Of a stretch of DNA of 48,988 bases, positions 15,497-24,346 are shown piece by piece; within the stretch, counting starts at the first letter, position 1; each line of letters starts with the position of its first letter. The DNA lies in contig NZ_JASBQE010000090.1 in NCBI RefSeq assembly GCF_029960785.1, positions 1-48,988 on the forward strand, read 5' to 3'. The stretch comes from Polyangium sp. 15x6. GTDB taxonomy: Bacteria; Myxococcota_A; Polyangia; Polyangiales; Polyangiaceae. Under the pieces are notes generated by a model. That model ran no database searches. It was not told the origin of the DNA and saw nothing but the letters and a program-made list of their open reading frames with translations. The position numbers and the translations under genes were made by a program.

Positions 15497-17806
15497 ATGC
15501 TGACCGACGAACAAGTCATCACCCTCTGGAACAACTTCGACGTTCCTGCCTGGGCCAAGTGGCAGAAGGACTACCTCGACTTCGTCGCCTGGGCACGGGA
15601 GGCCCCCGAAGCGGAGCTGCGCATCGAGAGTGCCCAGAAGCGGCTATGGAACGCGCGGGTGATCACGCCCGCGGGCTACGGCGACGCGGTCAACGTCGGG
15701 GCGCTCCTCGCCGACCAGGAAGTGGTGGATGCCATCGTCGGACTGCGCACACGCGCGTGGCCCACGGACACCTCCGCGCGTGCTGCGGCGATTCAGGGCG
15801 AGTTCGAACGAATCCTCGCCATGGCCGTCGCACGTGGCCTCAAGCCTAGGCCCGCCGCCAAGCTGCATCGACTCATCGGCGTGCTGTTGCCTGGAGAGCT
15901 CACCTGCGTGCTCAACTACGATGCGAACCGCCACGCCGCGGAACTGCTCCTCGGCAACGCGAGCGAGCCTGGGCCCTCGGGGCAGGTGAAGATGCGCGCC
16001 CGTCTGCGGGCGGTGCTCGGGGAGGAGAAGGACCTCGCCGAGCACGTTCGCCGCTCGACCTTTTGCTGGTGGTTGCACGAGAATCACCCGCGCCTCGTCG
16101 CCGGGCAACTGCCGCCCTGGAAGGACAAAGACCCGAGCGGCAGCAAGGCCGGTGAAGGCGACAATCTCGTTCGTCCGCCCGAAGACAAGCTGCCGCCGCT
16201 CGTGCTCTGGCCCTTCGCCAAGCAGTTCATGGGTAACTTCGGCATCCGCAACTTCGGCGCCGCCTACCGCGCCGTGGTGCAAGCGGCGCTCCCCGGGCTG
16301 TCTCAAGATGACCTCGTAGGCGTGCTCCAGGCGAGCGGCGATTTCGAGAACATCGCGGCGCAGTCACTACGGCTGCTCATCATCCGGGTGAAAGGACTCG
16401 GGTTCGTCGAGGAGCGAGGCGGCCTGCTCTATCCAACGAAGGACGGTGAAGAACTGCTGGGCAGCGGGCAGTTCGACATTCTCATCGAGCGCTTCTTCGA
16501 GCGGATCTTCGGCTTTGCCCAGCTCCTTCGCTTCGTGGCCGAGCATCCAGGCGCGAACGATGAAGCGATGGTTGGCGCTCTGCGGGCCCTTTATCCCAAC
16601 TGGACCACCGCGCGCGTCCCCACCGACCTTCGGAACTGGAGCAGCTACCTCGGCTTGCTGAAACGCGACGGGAGCGGCGCTCTCAGCCTCACGGAGTACG
16701 GCGCGGCATGGGTCGCCCGGCTTCCGAAGGAGCTGCCGACGCCGCCCGTGGAGGAGAGCGTCGAGACCACCACGACCACGACCGTCGCCGCGTCGCCGAC
16801 CGTTCCCTATCCGGAATTCGACGCCATTCTCGCCCGCTTCAAGGCCGATTCGGAAATCGCCAATTTCGTCTTCGACGACCGCCAACTCGCCACGCTCCAC
16901 GCCGCCTGGCGCAGCAACCCACGCAAGCGCTTCGTGCTCCTCTCCGGGCTCTCCGGCACCGGAAAGACGGCCGTCACGCTCTGCTACTCGCGCGCCGTCT
17001 GCGAGCTGATGGGCCTTTCCGTCTCCGACCACCGGGAGATCGTGCCCGTCTCCCCGGACTGGCGAGATCCCTCCGGTCTGCTCGGCTACTTCAATGCCCT
17101 GCACGCCGATCCCACGTTCCAGGCCGAGCCCGCCCTTCGCCTCGTCCTCCGCGCAGCGGCGGATCCCGGGCGCCCCTATTATCTCATCCTCGACGAGATG
17201 AACCTGGCCCGCGTCGAGCGCTACTTCGCGCCGTTCCTCTCGGCCATGGAGACGGGCAAGGATCTCGTGCTCCATGCCAACGGTGTCGCCGTCAACGACG
17301 TTCCTCCTCGGGTCCCGTGGCCGGCGAACCTCCACATCGCGGGCACCGTCAACATGGACGAGACGACCTACCCGTTCAGCGACAAGGTGCTCGACCGAGC
17401 CTTCACGCTCGAGTTCTGGGATGTCGACCTGAAGAGCTTCTTCGACCGCGCCGCGGCCAAGGCGCCGGAGAAGCGGCTCCCGGAGGTGGAGGAGACGCTG
17501 CTCGAGCTGCACGATGCAATGCGTGGGATTCGCCGGCACTTCGGCTACCGAACGGCCGGAGAGGTTCTGGCGTTCATGCAAGCCTGCTCAACGCTGGGCG
17601 GCGCGACGTCGACCACATTCCTCGACCAGGCCGTGTTCTCGAAGGTGCTACCCCGCCTGCGTGGCGAGGACACGGCGGCCGTCAAAGGCGCGCTCGAGAC
17701 CCTGATGGGGATCTGCAAGCGCCGCGGCCTTGGCGCGAGTGAGGCGAAGCTCGGGAGCATGATGGAGCAGCTCAGGCGAACGGGCGTGACCCGGTTCTGG
17801 GCATGA
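15497..17806 (+). CDS. McrB-like AAA+ restriction protein
   Basis: The 769-residue protein has an N-terminal region (1-420) of unknown fold. It contains winged-helix-like segments near 275-345 (VGVLQASGDFENIAAQSLRL) and near 350-420, then a Thr-rich linker. The C-terminal AAA_5 motor has Walker A GLSGTGKT (484-491), Walker B YLILDEMNLARVE (D566/E567), and the McrB-type sensor segment TVNMDETTYPFSDKVLDRAF. That last segment corresponds to the MNTADRS signature of McrB. The family hydrolyses GTP or ATP and drives a McrC nuclease, usually on methylated DNA. The next gene is a McrC-like nuclease overlapping by four bases (ATGA), which supports the assignment. The long N-terminal domain differs from E. 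coli McrB and probably sets target specificity; I cannot name its ligand. Confidence 0.82.
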   Translation: MLTDEQVITLWNNFDVPAWAKWQKDYLDFVAWAREAPEAELRIESAQKRLWNARVITPAGYGDAVNVGALLADQEVVDAIVGLRTRAWPTDTSARAAAIQGEFERILAMAVARGLKPRPAAKLHRLIGVLLPGELTCVLNYDANRHAAELLLGNASEPGPSGQVKMRARLRAVLGEEKDLAEHVRRSTFCWWLHENHPRLVAGQLPPWKDKDPSGSKAGEGDNLVRPPEDKLPPLVLWPFAKQFMGNFGIRNFGAAYRAVVQAALPGLSQDDLVGVLQASGDFENIAAQSLRLLIIRVKGLGFVEERGGLLYPTKDGEELLGSGQFDILIERFFERIFGFAQLLRFVAEHPGANDEAMVGALRALYPNWTTARVPTDLRNWSSYLGLLKRDGSGALSLTEYGAAWVARLPKELPTPPVEESVETTTTTTVAASPTVPYPEFDAILARFKADSEIANFVFDDRQLATLHAAWRSNPRKRFVLLSGLSGTGKTAVTLCYSRAVCELMGLSVSDHREIVPVSPDWRDPSGLLGYFNALHADPTFQAEPALRLVLRAAADPGRPYYLILDEMNLARVERYFAPFLSAMETGKDLVLHANGVAVNDVPPRVPWPANLHIAGTVNMDETTYPFSDKVLDRAFTLEFWDVDLKSFFDRAAAKAPEKRLPEVEETLLELHDAMRGIRRHFGYRTAGEVLAFMQACSTLGGATSTTFLDQAVFSKVLPRLRGEDTAAVKGALETLMGICKRRGLGASEAKLGSMMEQLRRTGVTRFWA

Positions 17807-19380
17807 GCCTCCAGGTCCGCGGCGCGGATGGCTCGGACGAGCACATCATCGACGGGGTCTTGCGCCTCGAAGAGGCAAGAACCTACCACATCGACGCGTT
17901 GCCCGGCGCGAGCGCGCCGCGGGCGTGGCTCGGGCCGCGGGAGTTACCCTGGAGCGAGGAACGCGGGACGTTCACGCTCGAAGTGGGCCATTGGGTCGGC
18001 TCGGCGGCGCTACGGGTAGCTCACGGCACGCAAGAGACGGTGGTGCCTGTCGAGGTGGCGCCGCGTCAAGAGAAGCTCTCCGACGGCGCATGGCTTTCGC
18101 TGCTCGCGGATCTGGAGGCGTGGTCGCCGGGCCTGGCGATCGGCCTCGAGGGCGGCGGCGTCGGCGCCGTACAGACCGAGGGCACCACGGCCACGATCCT
18201 GGCCGCGGCCCTGTTGCCGCTCGTGCCGGCGCTCATCCGAGCCATTCGGGCCATTGCCGCCGCTCCGCGGGAGCTCGCGACGTCCACGCGCGAGGACATC
18301 CCGCTACGCGCCGTGCGACGCGCCGATCGGGAGACGCTTCAGTGGCTCGCAAGGCACCCGGCGGTCGCGCGCGCGGTAGATCCATGGCTGGCCGCTCGCA
18401 CGGGCTTGCAGGACCCCTACGTCCCGCAGGACACGACGCATGAGACCGTCGATCACCCAGTCAACCGCTATATCGCCTGGATCATCGGAAGAATCGCCCG
18501 CGTGCTCGGCGAGCTGACCGACGCGCTCGGCCGCGCTGCTCGAAATCCGCGTCTGCAACCGGACACCGCACAATGGTGTCGCGCGCGAGGCCGCGCGGCT
18601 GCGAGCGCCACCGACGAGCTATTGGCCACGTTGCGCCGAACGTTCCTCGGGTCGTTGACGCCCATGCCCGCCACCGAGGCCGCGCTTCTCGCGGTGCAGG
18701 ACGATCCTGTCTACGCCCGCGCCCACGCGCTGGCGCGTCCTTTCCTATCGCCTCGGTTTCGCCTGTGCGAGTCGCGGGACGGCGGCGAGGCTCCGGTGCG
18801 TCCGAGCTTCGAGCTCTACGAGCTGTGGACGCTGCTTGCCGTCCAGCGGGCGCTCGCCGAGACGCTCGACGGATGGACGTGGACCTGGCACCCGGTCCCG
18901 GGGAATGAGCTTCTCGCTGGTTTTGGGCCGGGAGCGGCGTTCACCGCGAGGCGGGCGGACGGAGCACGCCTCGACCTGCGATACAACGTGACCTTCTCCG
19001 GGTACCTCGCACGGGGGAACTCGGACAAATACAGCATTTCTGGCGAGAGACGCCCCGATATTGTGATCTCGTTCGAGCCCCAGGCCGGCCAGCGCTCGTG
19101 GATCTGCCTGGATGCCAAGTACCGCGTTCGTCGGGACGCGATCGCGGACGCCTTCGCCTCGCTCCACATCTATCGCGATTCACTGCGGTGGGAGGCGTTT
19201 GGCGGGCGATGTCGCAGCGGCCTGCTCTTGGCCCCTGCGGTCGATCCCGAATGCCAGCCCTGGTTCATGAGCGAGTTCCGCGAGCGGTTCGGTATCGGCG
19301 CATGGCGACTGACGCCGGGGGAGCCGTCGGACCTTACGCTGGGAAAGCTCATCCTCGCCAGGGTAGGTGACCCGGCATGA
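17803..19380 (+). CDS. McrC-like PD-(D/E)XK nuclease (DUF2357-type)
   Basis: The 525-residue partner of the McrB-like motor. The N-terminal half is DUF2357-like: beta-rich 1-90, then helical with THETVDHPVNRYIAWII around 208-224. The C-terminal domain has the nuclease core RRPDIVIS (D419) followed by WICLDAKYRV (D437, K439), giving the D...D-x-K form of the PD-(D/E)XK site used by McrC and DUF524 proteins. The start overlaps the mcrB stop (ATGA at 17803). It is the last gene of the operon; the next strong terminator on this strand is about 300 bases downstream. Cleavage would depend on motor-driven translocation between sites, by family knowledge. No key residue appears lost. Confidence 0.8.
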   Translation: MSLQVRGADGSDEHIIDGVLRLEEARTYHIDALPGASAPRAWLGPRELPWSEERGTFTLEVGHWVGSAALRVAHGTQETVVPVEVAPRQEKLSDGAWLSLLADLEAWSPGLAIGLEGGGVGAVQTEGTTATILAAALLPLVPALIRAIRAIAAAPRELATSTREDIPLRAVRRADRETLQWLARHPAVARAVDPWLAARTGLQDPYVPQDTTHETVDHPVNRYIAWIIGRIARVLGELTDALGRAARNPRLQPDTAQWCRARGRAAASATDELLATLRRTFLGSLTPMPATEAALLAVQDDPVYARAHALARPFLSPRFRLCESRDGGEAPVRPSFELYELWTLLAVQRALAETLDGWTWTWHPVPGNELLAGFGPGAAFTARRADGARLDLRYNVTFSGYLARGNSDKYSISGERRPDIVISFEPQAGQRSWICLDAKYRVRRDAIADAFASLHIYRDSLRWEAFGGRCRSGLLLAPAVDPECQPWFMSEFRERFGIGAWRLTPGEPSDLTLGKLILARVGDPA

Positions 19381-19602
19381 CGTGAATGCCGGCGGTACGA
19401 GGGGCCTCGTGTACACGCGCCGTCGCCCACGCACACCGGCCACGCCCCGTTGCCCATCCGTTGCCCACGCGCTCGCCCCAAGCCGTCCTCCCCCGTCCCG
19501 TCCTGTCGCATTCCCCACCTCGGCCAAGCCCCCTGCCCAAGGCACCCAAGTACGCGTCCAGGCCGTGTTTTCAGCCTGCAACCAGGGTTCTTCGCCGTTT
19601 CA

Positions 19603-19673
19603 CCCGAGGAGCGCATTCAGGGTCGGGCGGGCGTTTTCAAAACCGCTGCCTTCGACCACTCGGCCACTCCTCC
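19603..19673 (-). pseudogene. Degenerate tRNA-Ser (UGA anticodon region)
   Basis: On the minus strand, GGAGGAG-TG-GCCGAGTGGTCGAAGGC is a perfect tRNA-Ser acceptor and D-arm start. It is followed by an anticodon loop TTTGAAA. The 3' anticodon strand reads ACGCC instead of ACCGC, so the stem fails. The long variable arm and T-arm are missing; only a GAAT...CTCCTC trace of the 3' acceptor (19606-19611) remains, with about 20 bases lost overall. It is unlikely to be functional. A tRNA relic at an island boundary suggests a former integration site. Confidence 0.6.
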
Positions 19674-19682
19674 CGAACGGAC

Positions 19683-19703
19683 GCCGAAAATCTTCGGCTT
19701 TTT
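19683..19703 (+). terminator. Rho-independent terminator
   Basis: A perfect six-base-pair stem GCCGAA/TTCGGC with a four-base AATC loop is followed directly by TTTTT. It is oriented for plus-strand transcription and is the first good terminator after the McrC-like gene, so it probably ends the restriction operon. It would also insulate the downstream amidohydrolase gene. Confidence 0.75.
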
Positions 19704-19872
19704 CTTCCTGGTTTGTCAATCCCCTGCTGCTTGTGCTCCTGCTCGCCCTTCGCCTTTCCTCGTCCCGGGTCGGCTCCGGGGACCGGCGCTCGGGACAGGA
19801 CTACCACGGGGCGGCGCTCGTCGCACCTCCTCGGCGCGGGCCGGGCGTGCGATGCTCGGTCGCCGAGGTGCC

Positions 19873-20706
19873 ATGAACACGCCCGCCTTCGTCGTCGATG
19901 CCTGGATCCAGCATCCTACCGGCCCGTTTCTGCGGGATCCGCTCTTCGCCACCCTCCGCCGGTGGATGGGCGTCGAGGCGGACGCGCTCCCCGACGTCAT
20001 TCCCGATGCCTTCACCCTCGGCGCGCTCGAGGCCGCTTCCGTCTCGGTCGCGCTCGTCTCCGCGTGGTGGGGGCCCGCGGGGCCGATGCTCGATAACGAT
20101 AGCGTGGCCGCGTTCGTCGGTCGGTATCCCGATCGCCTCGTGGGCGTTGCCTCCGTCGACCTCGCGAGGCCCATGGACGCCGTGCGCGAGCTCCGGCGCG
20201 CCGTGCGCTCCCTCGGCATGCGCGCGCTCCGCATCCTGCCGTGGCTCTGGGGGCTGCCGCCGAATGACAGGCGGTATTATCCGCTTTATGCCGAGTGCAT
20301 CGAGCTCGACGTGCCGTTTTGCCTGCAGGTCGGGCATGCAGGGCCGCTCCGGCCGAGCGAGCCCGGACGGCCCATTCCTTATCTCGACGAGGTCGCCTGC
20401 GACTTTCCCGAGCTCCGGATCGTCGGCGGGCACATCGGGTATCCCTGGACGACCGAGATGGTCGCGCTCGCCACGAAATACCCGAACGTCTACATCGACA
20501 CCTCGGCCTACAAGGTGAGCCGTTATCCCCCGGAGCTCGTCTCGTTCATGCGCGGACACGGGCGCGAAAAGGTGCTGTTCGGGAGCAACTGGCCCATGCT
20601 CTCACCCGTGAATTGCCTCGACAAACTCGATTCGCTCGGGCTCGATGAGGAGGCTCGCGCCGCGTTCCTCGGGGAAAACGCGCGACGGGTGTTCAAGCTA
20701 CGCTAG
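19873..20706 (+). CDS. Amidohydrolase-family protein (ACMSD-like fold)
   Basis: The 277-residue TIM-barrel metal-dependent hydrolase is of the amidohydrolase-related group (Amidohydro_2). Visible family segments are an initial 'VVDAWIQHP' that replaces the usual DxHxH, 'LVGVASVDLARPMDAVRELRRAV', 'LQVGHAG', 'LRIVGGHIGYPWTTEMVALATKYPNVYIDTSAY', 'KVLFGSNWPML' (family usually GSDWP/GTDxP) and 'LGENARRVFKL'. The first metal motif and the final catalytic Asp are altered (N in GSNWP), so activity on a classical substrate is uncertain. The ATG at 19873 has GAGGTG just upstream. The gene ends tail-to-tail with the PLP enzyme, overlapping by four bases. Confidence 0.75.
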   Translation: MNTPAFVVDAWIQHPTGPFLRDPLFATLRRWMGVEADALPDVIPDAFTLGALEAASVSVALVSAWWGPAGPMLDNDSVAAFVGRYPDRLVGVASVDLARPMDAVRELRRAVRSLGMRALRILPWLWGLPPNDRRYYPLYAECIELDVPFCLQVGHAGPLRPSEPGRPIPYLDEVACDFPELRIVGGHIGYPWTTEMVALATKYPNVYIDTSAYKVSRYPPELVSFMRGHGREKVLFGSNWPMLSPVNCLDKLDSLGLDEEARAAFLGENARRVFKLR

Positions 20707-21644
20707 CGCAGCCATTCCCGGGTGAAATATCGGTCCCAGCTATCGGCCAGGATCGCGACCACCGGGCCCTGGAGGTCGCCGCTCGCCGCCACGCGGAGCG
20801 CCGCGACCACGGCGGCGCCCGAGGAGGCGCCCACGAAGAGGCCCTCCTCGCGGATCAATCGACGCGTCATGAGGAATGCGTCTTCATCGCTGACGGTGAT
20901 CGCCTCGTCGATGACCGTGCGGTCGAGCAACTCCGGCGGCCGGCTCGCGCCGATGCCCTCGATGCGGTAAGGCGCGTCGGGGCCGATTTCGCCGGTCTCC
21001 ACCCAATGCGCCAGGACCGAGCCGCGCGGGTCGGCGAGGACGATTCGTACGCCCGGGGCGAGGCGCTTCAAATACCGGCCGACGCCCGTGATCGTGCCGC
21101 CCGTGCCCGCGCCGGCCACGAATGCGCCGATCTTGCGGCCCATCGAGACCAGGATCTCCGGGCCCGTGGTCTCCTCGTGCGCCCGGATGTTCGCGGGGTT
21201 CCGGAACTGGTCGGTCAAGAACCAGCCCTCCGTCTTCGCGAGGCGCTCGGCCACATTGCGGAAATTGTCGGGGCTGTCCGGCGGATCGTTCGGCGTGATG
21301 TGGAGACGCGCGCCGAGCGAGGAGAGCGCAGCGCGTTTGTCGACGCTCATTTTCTCGGGCATCACGCAGACGAGCTCGTAGCCGCGGAGCGCGGCCATGA
21401 GCGCGAGGCCCATGCCCGTATTGCCGGCCGTGGCCTCGACGAGCGTCGCGCCGGGCCTGAGCTGGCCGCGCTTTTCGGCGTCCTCCACGATGGCCCGCGC
21501 GATGCGATCCTTGATGCTGCCGCCGGGATTCAGGTGCTCGCATTTGACGTACACCGGCACGGGAAGGCCCTTGCCGATACGCTTGAGCGGCACGATGGGG
21601 GTATGGCCAATCTCGTCGAGGATCGTCCGCGTCTTCGTCGTCAT
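20703..21644 (-). CDS. Cysteine synthase-family PLP-dependent enzyme
   Basis: The 313-residue fold-type II PLP enzyme of the cysteine synthase/cystathionine beta-synthase group. The PLP lysine is in NPGGSIKDR, the substrate-binding loop is EATAGNTGMGLA, the phosphate-binding glycine loop is GAGTGGTITG, and the C-terminal cofactor motif is GASSGAAV. Family members make cysteine from O-acetylserine (or phosphoserine) and sulfide, or cystathionine from serine and homocysteine. The length lacks a CBS regulatory domain. The start at ATG 21644 overlaps the stop of the HExxH lipoprotein gene (ATGA), so the three minus-strand genes from rpe downwards form one run. Choice between CysK and CBS substrates cannot be made from sequence alone. 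Confidence 0.88.
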   Translation of the reverse strand: MTTKTRTILDEIGHTPIVPLKRIGKGLPVPVYVKCEHLNPGGSIKDRIARAIVEDAEKRGQLRPGATLVEATAGNTGMGLALMAALRGYELVCVMPEKMSVDKRAALSSLGARLHITPNDPPDSPDNFRNVAERLAKTEGWFLTDQFRNPANIRAHEETTGPEILVSMGRKIGAFVAGAGTGGTITGVGRYLKRLAPGVRIVLADPRGSVLAHWVETGEIGPDAPYRIEGIGASRPPELLDRTVIDEAITVSDEDAFLMTRRLIREEGLFVGASSGAAVVAALRVAASGDLQGPVVAILADSWDRYFTREWLR

Positions 21645-23014
21645 CGTCCCGCGCGGGCCCTGCCCGCCTCGCCATCCGGTGGTGCGGCCTGCCAAACCTC
21701 CCCCAGCCAAGTGACCGCTTCGGCGCATTGACCCCGCGCACGCGGTCGTCCCCCATCCCTCTCGTAAGGTCCCGCGACGAACGCAATATCTCGACCCCGC
21801 ACCCCCCAGGCGACAGGGCCGAGCGTATCCCGCTCCCGGCAACCCTTCCCATACTTGCGCTCGAAGAGCTCCGCGACCTCGGCCGCGTCCGCCGCCGTAT
21901 CCATGCGGAGCCGGAACGCCACGACGAAGAGCCGCTTTGCGCCTTCCTCGCGCGCCGCCACCATGAATCGATCCCCGCCCCACCCCGCCGCGCCGTCCCG
22001 CGCCTGCGCGCGGCTGCCGACGTCCTCCAGCAGAATCCGGAGCCCCTGCTCGCCCACCACGTCGTCGACGAGCACCCGATAGCCTTGCTGTGCGAGCGCC
22101 CCGAGCACGGGCGGCGCCACGACCTCGGCCGGCTCGCGCGCGAGGAGTTTGTCGACGTGTAACAATTGCTCCGTCGTCTCGGGCATCGCCCGCCAGACCT
22201 CGTCGACCGCGGGCCAGTCGCCGCGGCGGCGCAATGCCTGGATGAACGCGAAGCCGTCGGTGTAGGGCGTGATCAGCGAGGAGGTGATGGCGCGCGGGGT
22301 CTTCTGGCCGACGTCGGACATCGCGGTCGACGCGACGAACGCGAATCGCACCTGCTCTTCGGTCATCTGGAAAGCCGAGCCGAGCGTGACGTCGAGCATC
22401 GCGCTCGTGGCGTCGCCCTCGATGACCGCATGCACGGCCGAGAGGCGATCGCCCGCGCCCGGCGCGTATTCGACCATCGGCGCGAGGGGGAACGTCTGAT
22501 CGGCGAGGGCGTGGGCGAGCTCGTGCGCGAGCGTCTCCTCGGCCTCCGCTTCGCCGAGGTCGTCGGCGAGGTACATGGCGCCGTCGTCCGGATCGTAAAA
22601 ACCCGCGATGCGCCCGCCGAGCAGGGCGAAGGCGCCGGCGACGAAGTCGTACTCGGCAGGCACGACGTCGAGCGCGGCGAGGAACTCGCCCTGCGCGACG
22701 AGCGCGTCCTTCGGCGTGTCCTGTTCGACCGTCTCGCGGATGCGGCGGAGCATCGTGTCGCGATCGAGGACCTTGCCCGGCACGGTCCGCTTGATCGGCA
22801 GGCCGCGCGCGCGCGCGACGCGCTGGAGCATCCTCTGCACCGCCGCCGTGCTCTCGGCGTCGGGCGGGGACTCGTCGTCCAGGTTGATCTCCCTGGGCTC
22901 TGCCGGGGTCGGATGGCTGGATCGCTCCGGCGCGGGAGCGCGCGAGGGCGGCGACGAAGGGCCACAGCCGGAGACGAGCGCGAGGGCGACGGCCCCGAGC
23001 CAGGCTCGCATCAC
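21641..23014 (-). CDS. Putative lipoprotein metalloprotease (HExxH)
   Basis: The 457-residue protein opens with a lipoprotein signal ([17 protein letters not shown], lipobox Cys17) and a Pro/Ser-rich linker, so it is probably anchored in a membrane facing the periplasm. A Zn-metallopeptidase motif HELAHALAD lies near residue 166, preceded by [16 protein letters not shown] possible third ligand, E199, lies in the downstream helix ([11 protein letters not shown]). The remaining ~250 residues are not recognised. The GTG at 23014 gives a four-base overlap with the rpe stop (GTGA); an ATG at 23011 is the alternative. A peptidase role is inferred from the motif only. Confidence 0.7.
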   Translation of the reverse strand: MMRAWLGAVALALVSGCGPSSPPSRAPAPERSSHPTPAEPREINLDDESPPDAESTAAVQRMLQRVARARGLPIKRTVPGKVLDRDTMLRRIRETVEQDTPKDALVAQGEFLAALDVVPAEYDFVAGAFALLGGRIAGFYDPDDGAMYLADDLGEAEAEETLAHELAHALADQTFPLAPMVEYAPGAGDRLSAVHAVIEGDATSAMLDVTLGSAFQMTEEQVRFAFVASTAMSDVGQKTPRAITSSLITPYTDGFAFIQALRRRGDWPAVDEVWRAMPETTEQLLHVDKLLAREPAEVVAPPVLGALAQQGYRVLVDDVVGEQGLRILLEDVGSRAQARDGAAGWGGDRFMVAAREEGAKRLFVVAFRLRMDTAADAAEVAELFERKYGKGCRERDTLGPVAWGVRGRDIAFVAGPYERDGGRPRARGQCAEAVTWLGEVWQAAPPDGEAGRARAGR

Positions 23015-23763
23015 GGCTGAGCCTCCGCGCCCGCGGCCGCGTCCTCGCGCAGCGCGCGGATGGCCTTGGCGTAACGAGCGACGCGCTCGTCGAAGGAGAA
23101 GTCCGCGACGCCCGATGCCGCGTTGAAGACGGCCGAGCCGGCCACGAGCACACGCGCGCCGGCGCGAACGACCTCGCGCGCGGTGCCGACCGCGACGCCT
23201 CCGTCGATCTCGAGGTCCACGGCGAGGCCCTGCGCGTCGATCGCGCGCCGGAGCGCGTCGAGCTTGGGCAACGCGCTCGGGATGAAGCGCTGGCCGCCGA
23301 AGCCGGGGTTCACGCTCATCACGAGCACGAAGTCGCAGTCGGGCAGCACGTAGCGGATCGTCTCCTCCGACGTGTGCGGGTTCAAGACGATGCCGGCCTT
23401 CTTCCCGAGGGCGCGGATTTGCTGGAGGGTGCGATGCAGGTGCGGCGAGGCCTCCACGTGCACGCTGATGAGGTCGGCGCCGGCCTTCGCGAAATCCGCG
23501 ACGTAGCGCTCGGGCTCGACGATCATGAGGTGCACGTCGATCGGAAGCTTCGTCGCGGCGCGGACCGCTTGCACGACGAGCGGGCCGATCGTGATGTTCG
23601 GCACGAAGCGCCCGTCCATGACATCGACGTGGATCCAGTCGGCGCCCGCGGCCTCGACGGCGCGGACCTCCTCGGCGAGGCGACCGAAATCTGCGGAAAG
23701 TATCGAGGGGGCGATGCGGATCGCGTCGCGACTCACGGGGCTACGGCTAGCATGTTTTTGCAT
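23011..23763 (-). CDS. rpe: Ribulose-phosphate 3-epimerase
   Basis: The 250-residue TIM-barrel enzyme interconverts D-ribulose 5-phosphate and D-xylulose 5-phosphate in the pentose phosphate and Calvin pathways. Family motifs are [13 protein letters not shown] (17-29), [18 protein letters not shown] (43-60) with metal and catalytic Asp, [24 protein letters not shown], and LEIDGGV. Metal ligands (His and Asp in these motifs) are all present. An N-terminal ~15-residue leader is not conserved; a shorter start is possible. It faces the GNAT gene divergently with about 65 bases between, where the promoters must lie, and is first in a run with the lipoprotein and PLP genes. Confidence 0.95.
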   Translation of the reverse strand: MQKHASRSPVSRDAIRIAPSILSADFGRLAEEVRAVEAAGADWIHVDVMDGRFVPNITIGPLVVQAVRAATKLPIDVHLMIVEPERYVADFAKAGADLISVHVEASPHLHRTLQQIRALGKKAGIVLNPHTSEETIRYVLPDCDFVLVMSVNPGFGGQRFIPSALPKLDALRRAIDAQGLAVDLEIDGGVAVGTAREVVRAGARVLVAGSAVFNAASGVADFSFDERVARYAKAIRALREDAAAGAEAQP

Positions 23764-23828
23764 TGCGGTCCTCAGCCCAAGAGCGGCTACCCTGGGGAAG
23801 CCCGAGCCGGGCTCACGCAGGAGGCGCC

Positions 23829-24278
23829 GTGGAGCTGACGACGAGACCTCTCAAGAAGTCCGACTACGACGAGATCGTACGCGTCATCGACCGCTGGTGG
23901 GGCGGCCCCACGAGCGCGCTCGCGCATCCGATCTTCTTCTACGAGCTCGGAAAGCTCGCGCGGGTCGTGGAGCACGAAGAGCAGCTCGTGGGCTTCCTGT
24001 TCGGGTTCATCGCGCCCGAAGGGCCGGTCGGCTACGTGCACATCGTCGGCATCCATCCCGACTACCGACGCCGCGGCGTCGCGCGCCTGCTCTACACCGC
24101 GTTCGAAGCCGATTGTCACGGGGCCGGCTGTCGCCTGATGAAGGCGATCACCACGCTCGGCAACGAGGGCTCGGTGCGCTTCCACGACGCCCTCGGCTGG
24201 TCGAGAGCCGAAGTCGAGGACTACGCGGGCCCGGGGCGTCAACGGATCGTGTTCACGAAGGAGCTCTCCGCTCGTTGA
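23829..24278 (+). CDS. GNAT-family N-acetyltransferase
   Basis: The 149-residue acetyl-CoA-dependent acyltransferase has the typical beta-alpha plan: [21 protein letters not shown] (beta1-alpha1), [12 protein letters not shown] (beta3), [24 protein letters not shown] (motif A with the R/Q-x-x-G-x-G/A acetyl-CoA loop, here RRRGVA) and [16 protein letters not shown] (motif B). The GTG start at 23829 is set by a perfect AGGAGG five bases upstream. The substrate is unknown. Its divergent neighbour is rpe and a lipoprotein gene follows 68 bases downstream. Confidence 0.88.
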   Translation: MELTTRPLKKSDYDEIVRVIDRWWGGPTSALAHPIFFYELGKLARVVEHEEQLVGFLFGFIAPEGPVGYVHIVGIHPDYRRRGVARLLYTAFEADCHGAGCRLMKAITTLGNEGSVRFHDALGWSRAEVEDYAGPGRQRIVFTKELSAR

Positions 24279-24346
24279 TGCCTTCGCCCCTTGGGCGTAA
24301 CGTTTCTCTCGCTTCTTCCTCCTGCTCCCGTTCGCGCGAGGTGACG

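Larger units (their letters stand above)
19381..19872. other. Island edge: intergenic region with tRNA-Ser remnant and terminator
   Basis: This 492-bp non-coding stretch separates the restriction operon from core-type genes. It holds a degenerate tRNA-Ser on the minus strand (19603-19673) and a rho-independent terminator on the plus strand (19683-19703). The rest is GC-rich with no supported small gene. The frames that cross it lack ribosome sites and merely extend the amidohydrolase frame upstream. Confidence 0.6.

Noticed and set aside
19603-19673. Functional tRNA-Ser gene
   Set aside because: The anticodon stem does not pair and the variable arm and T-arm are missing; only the 5' half is preserved.
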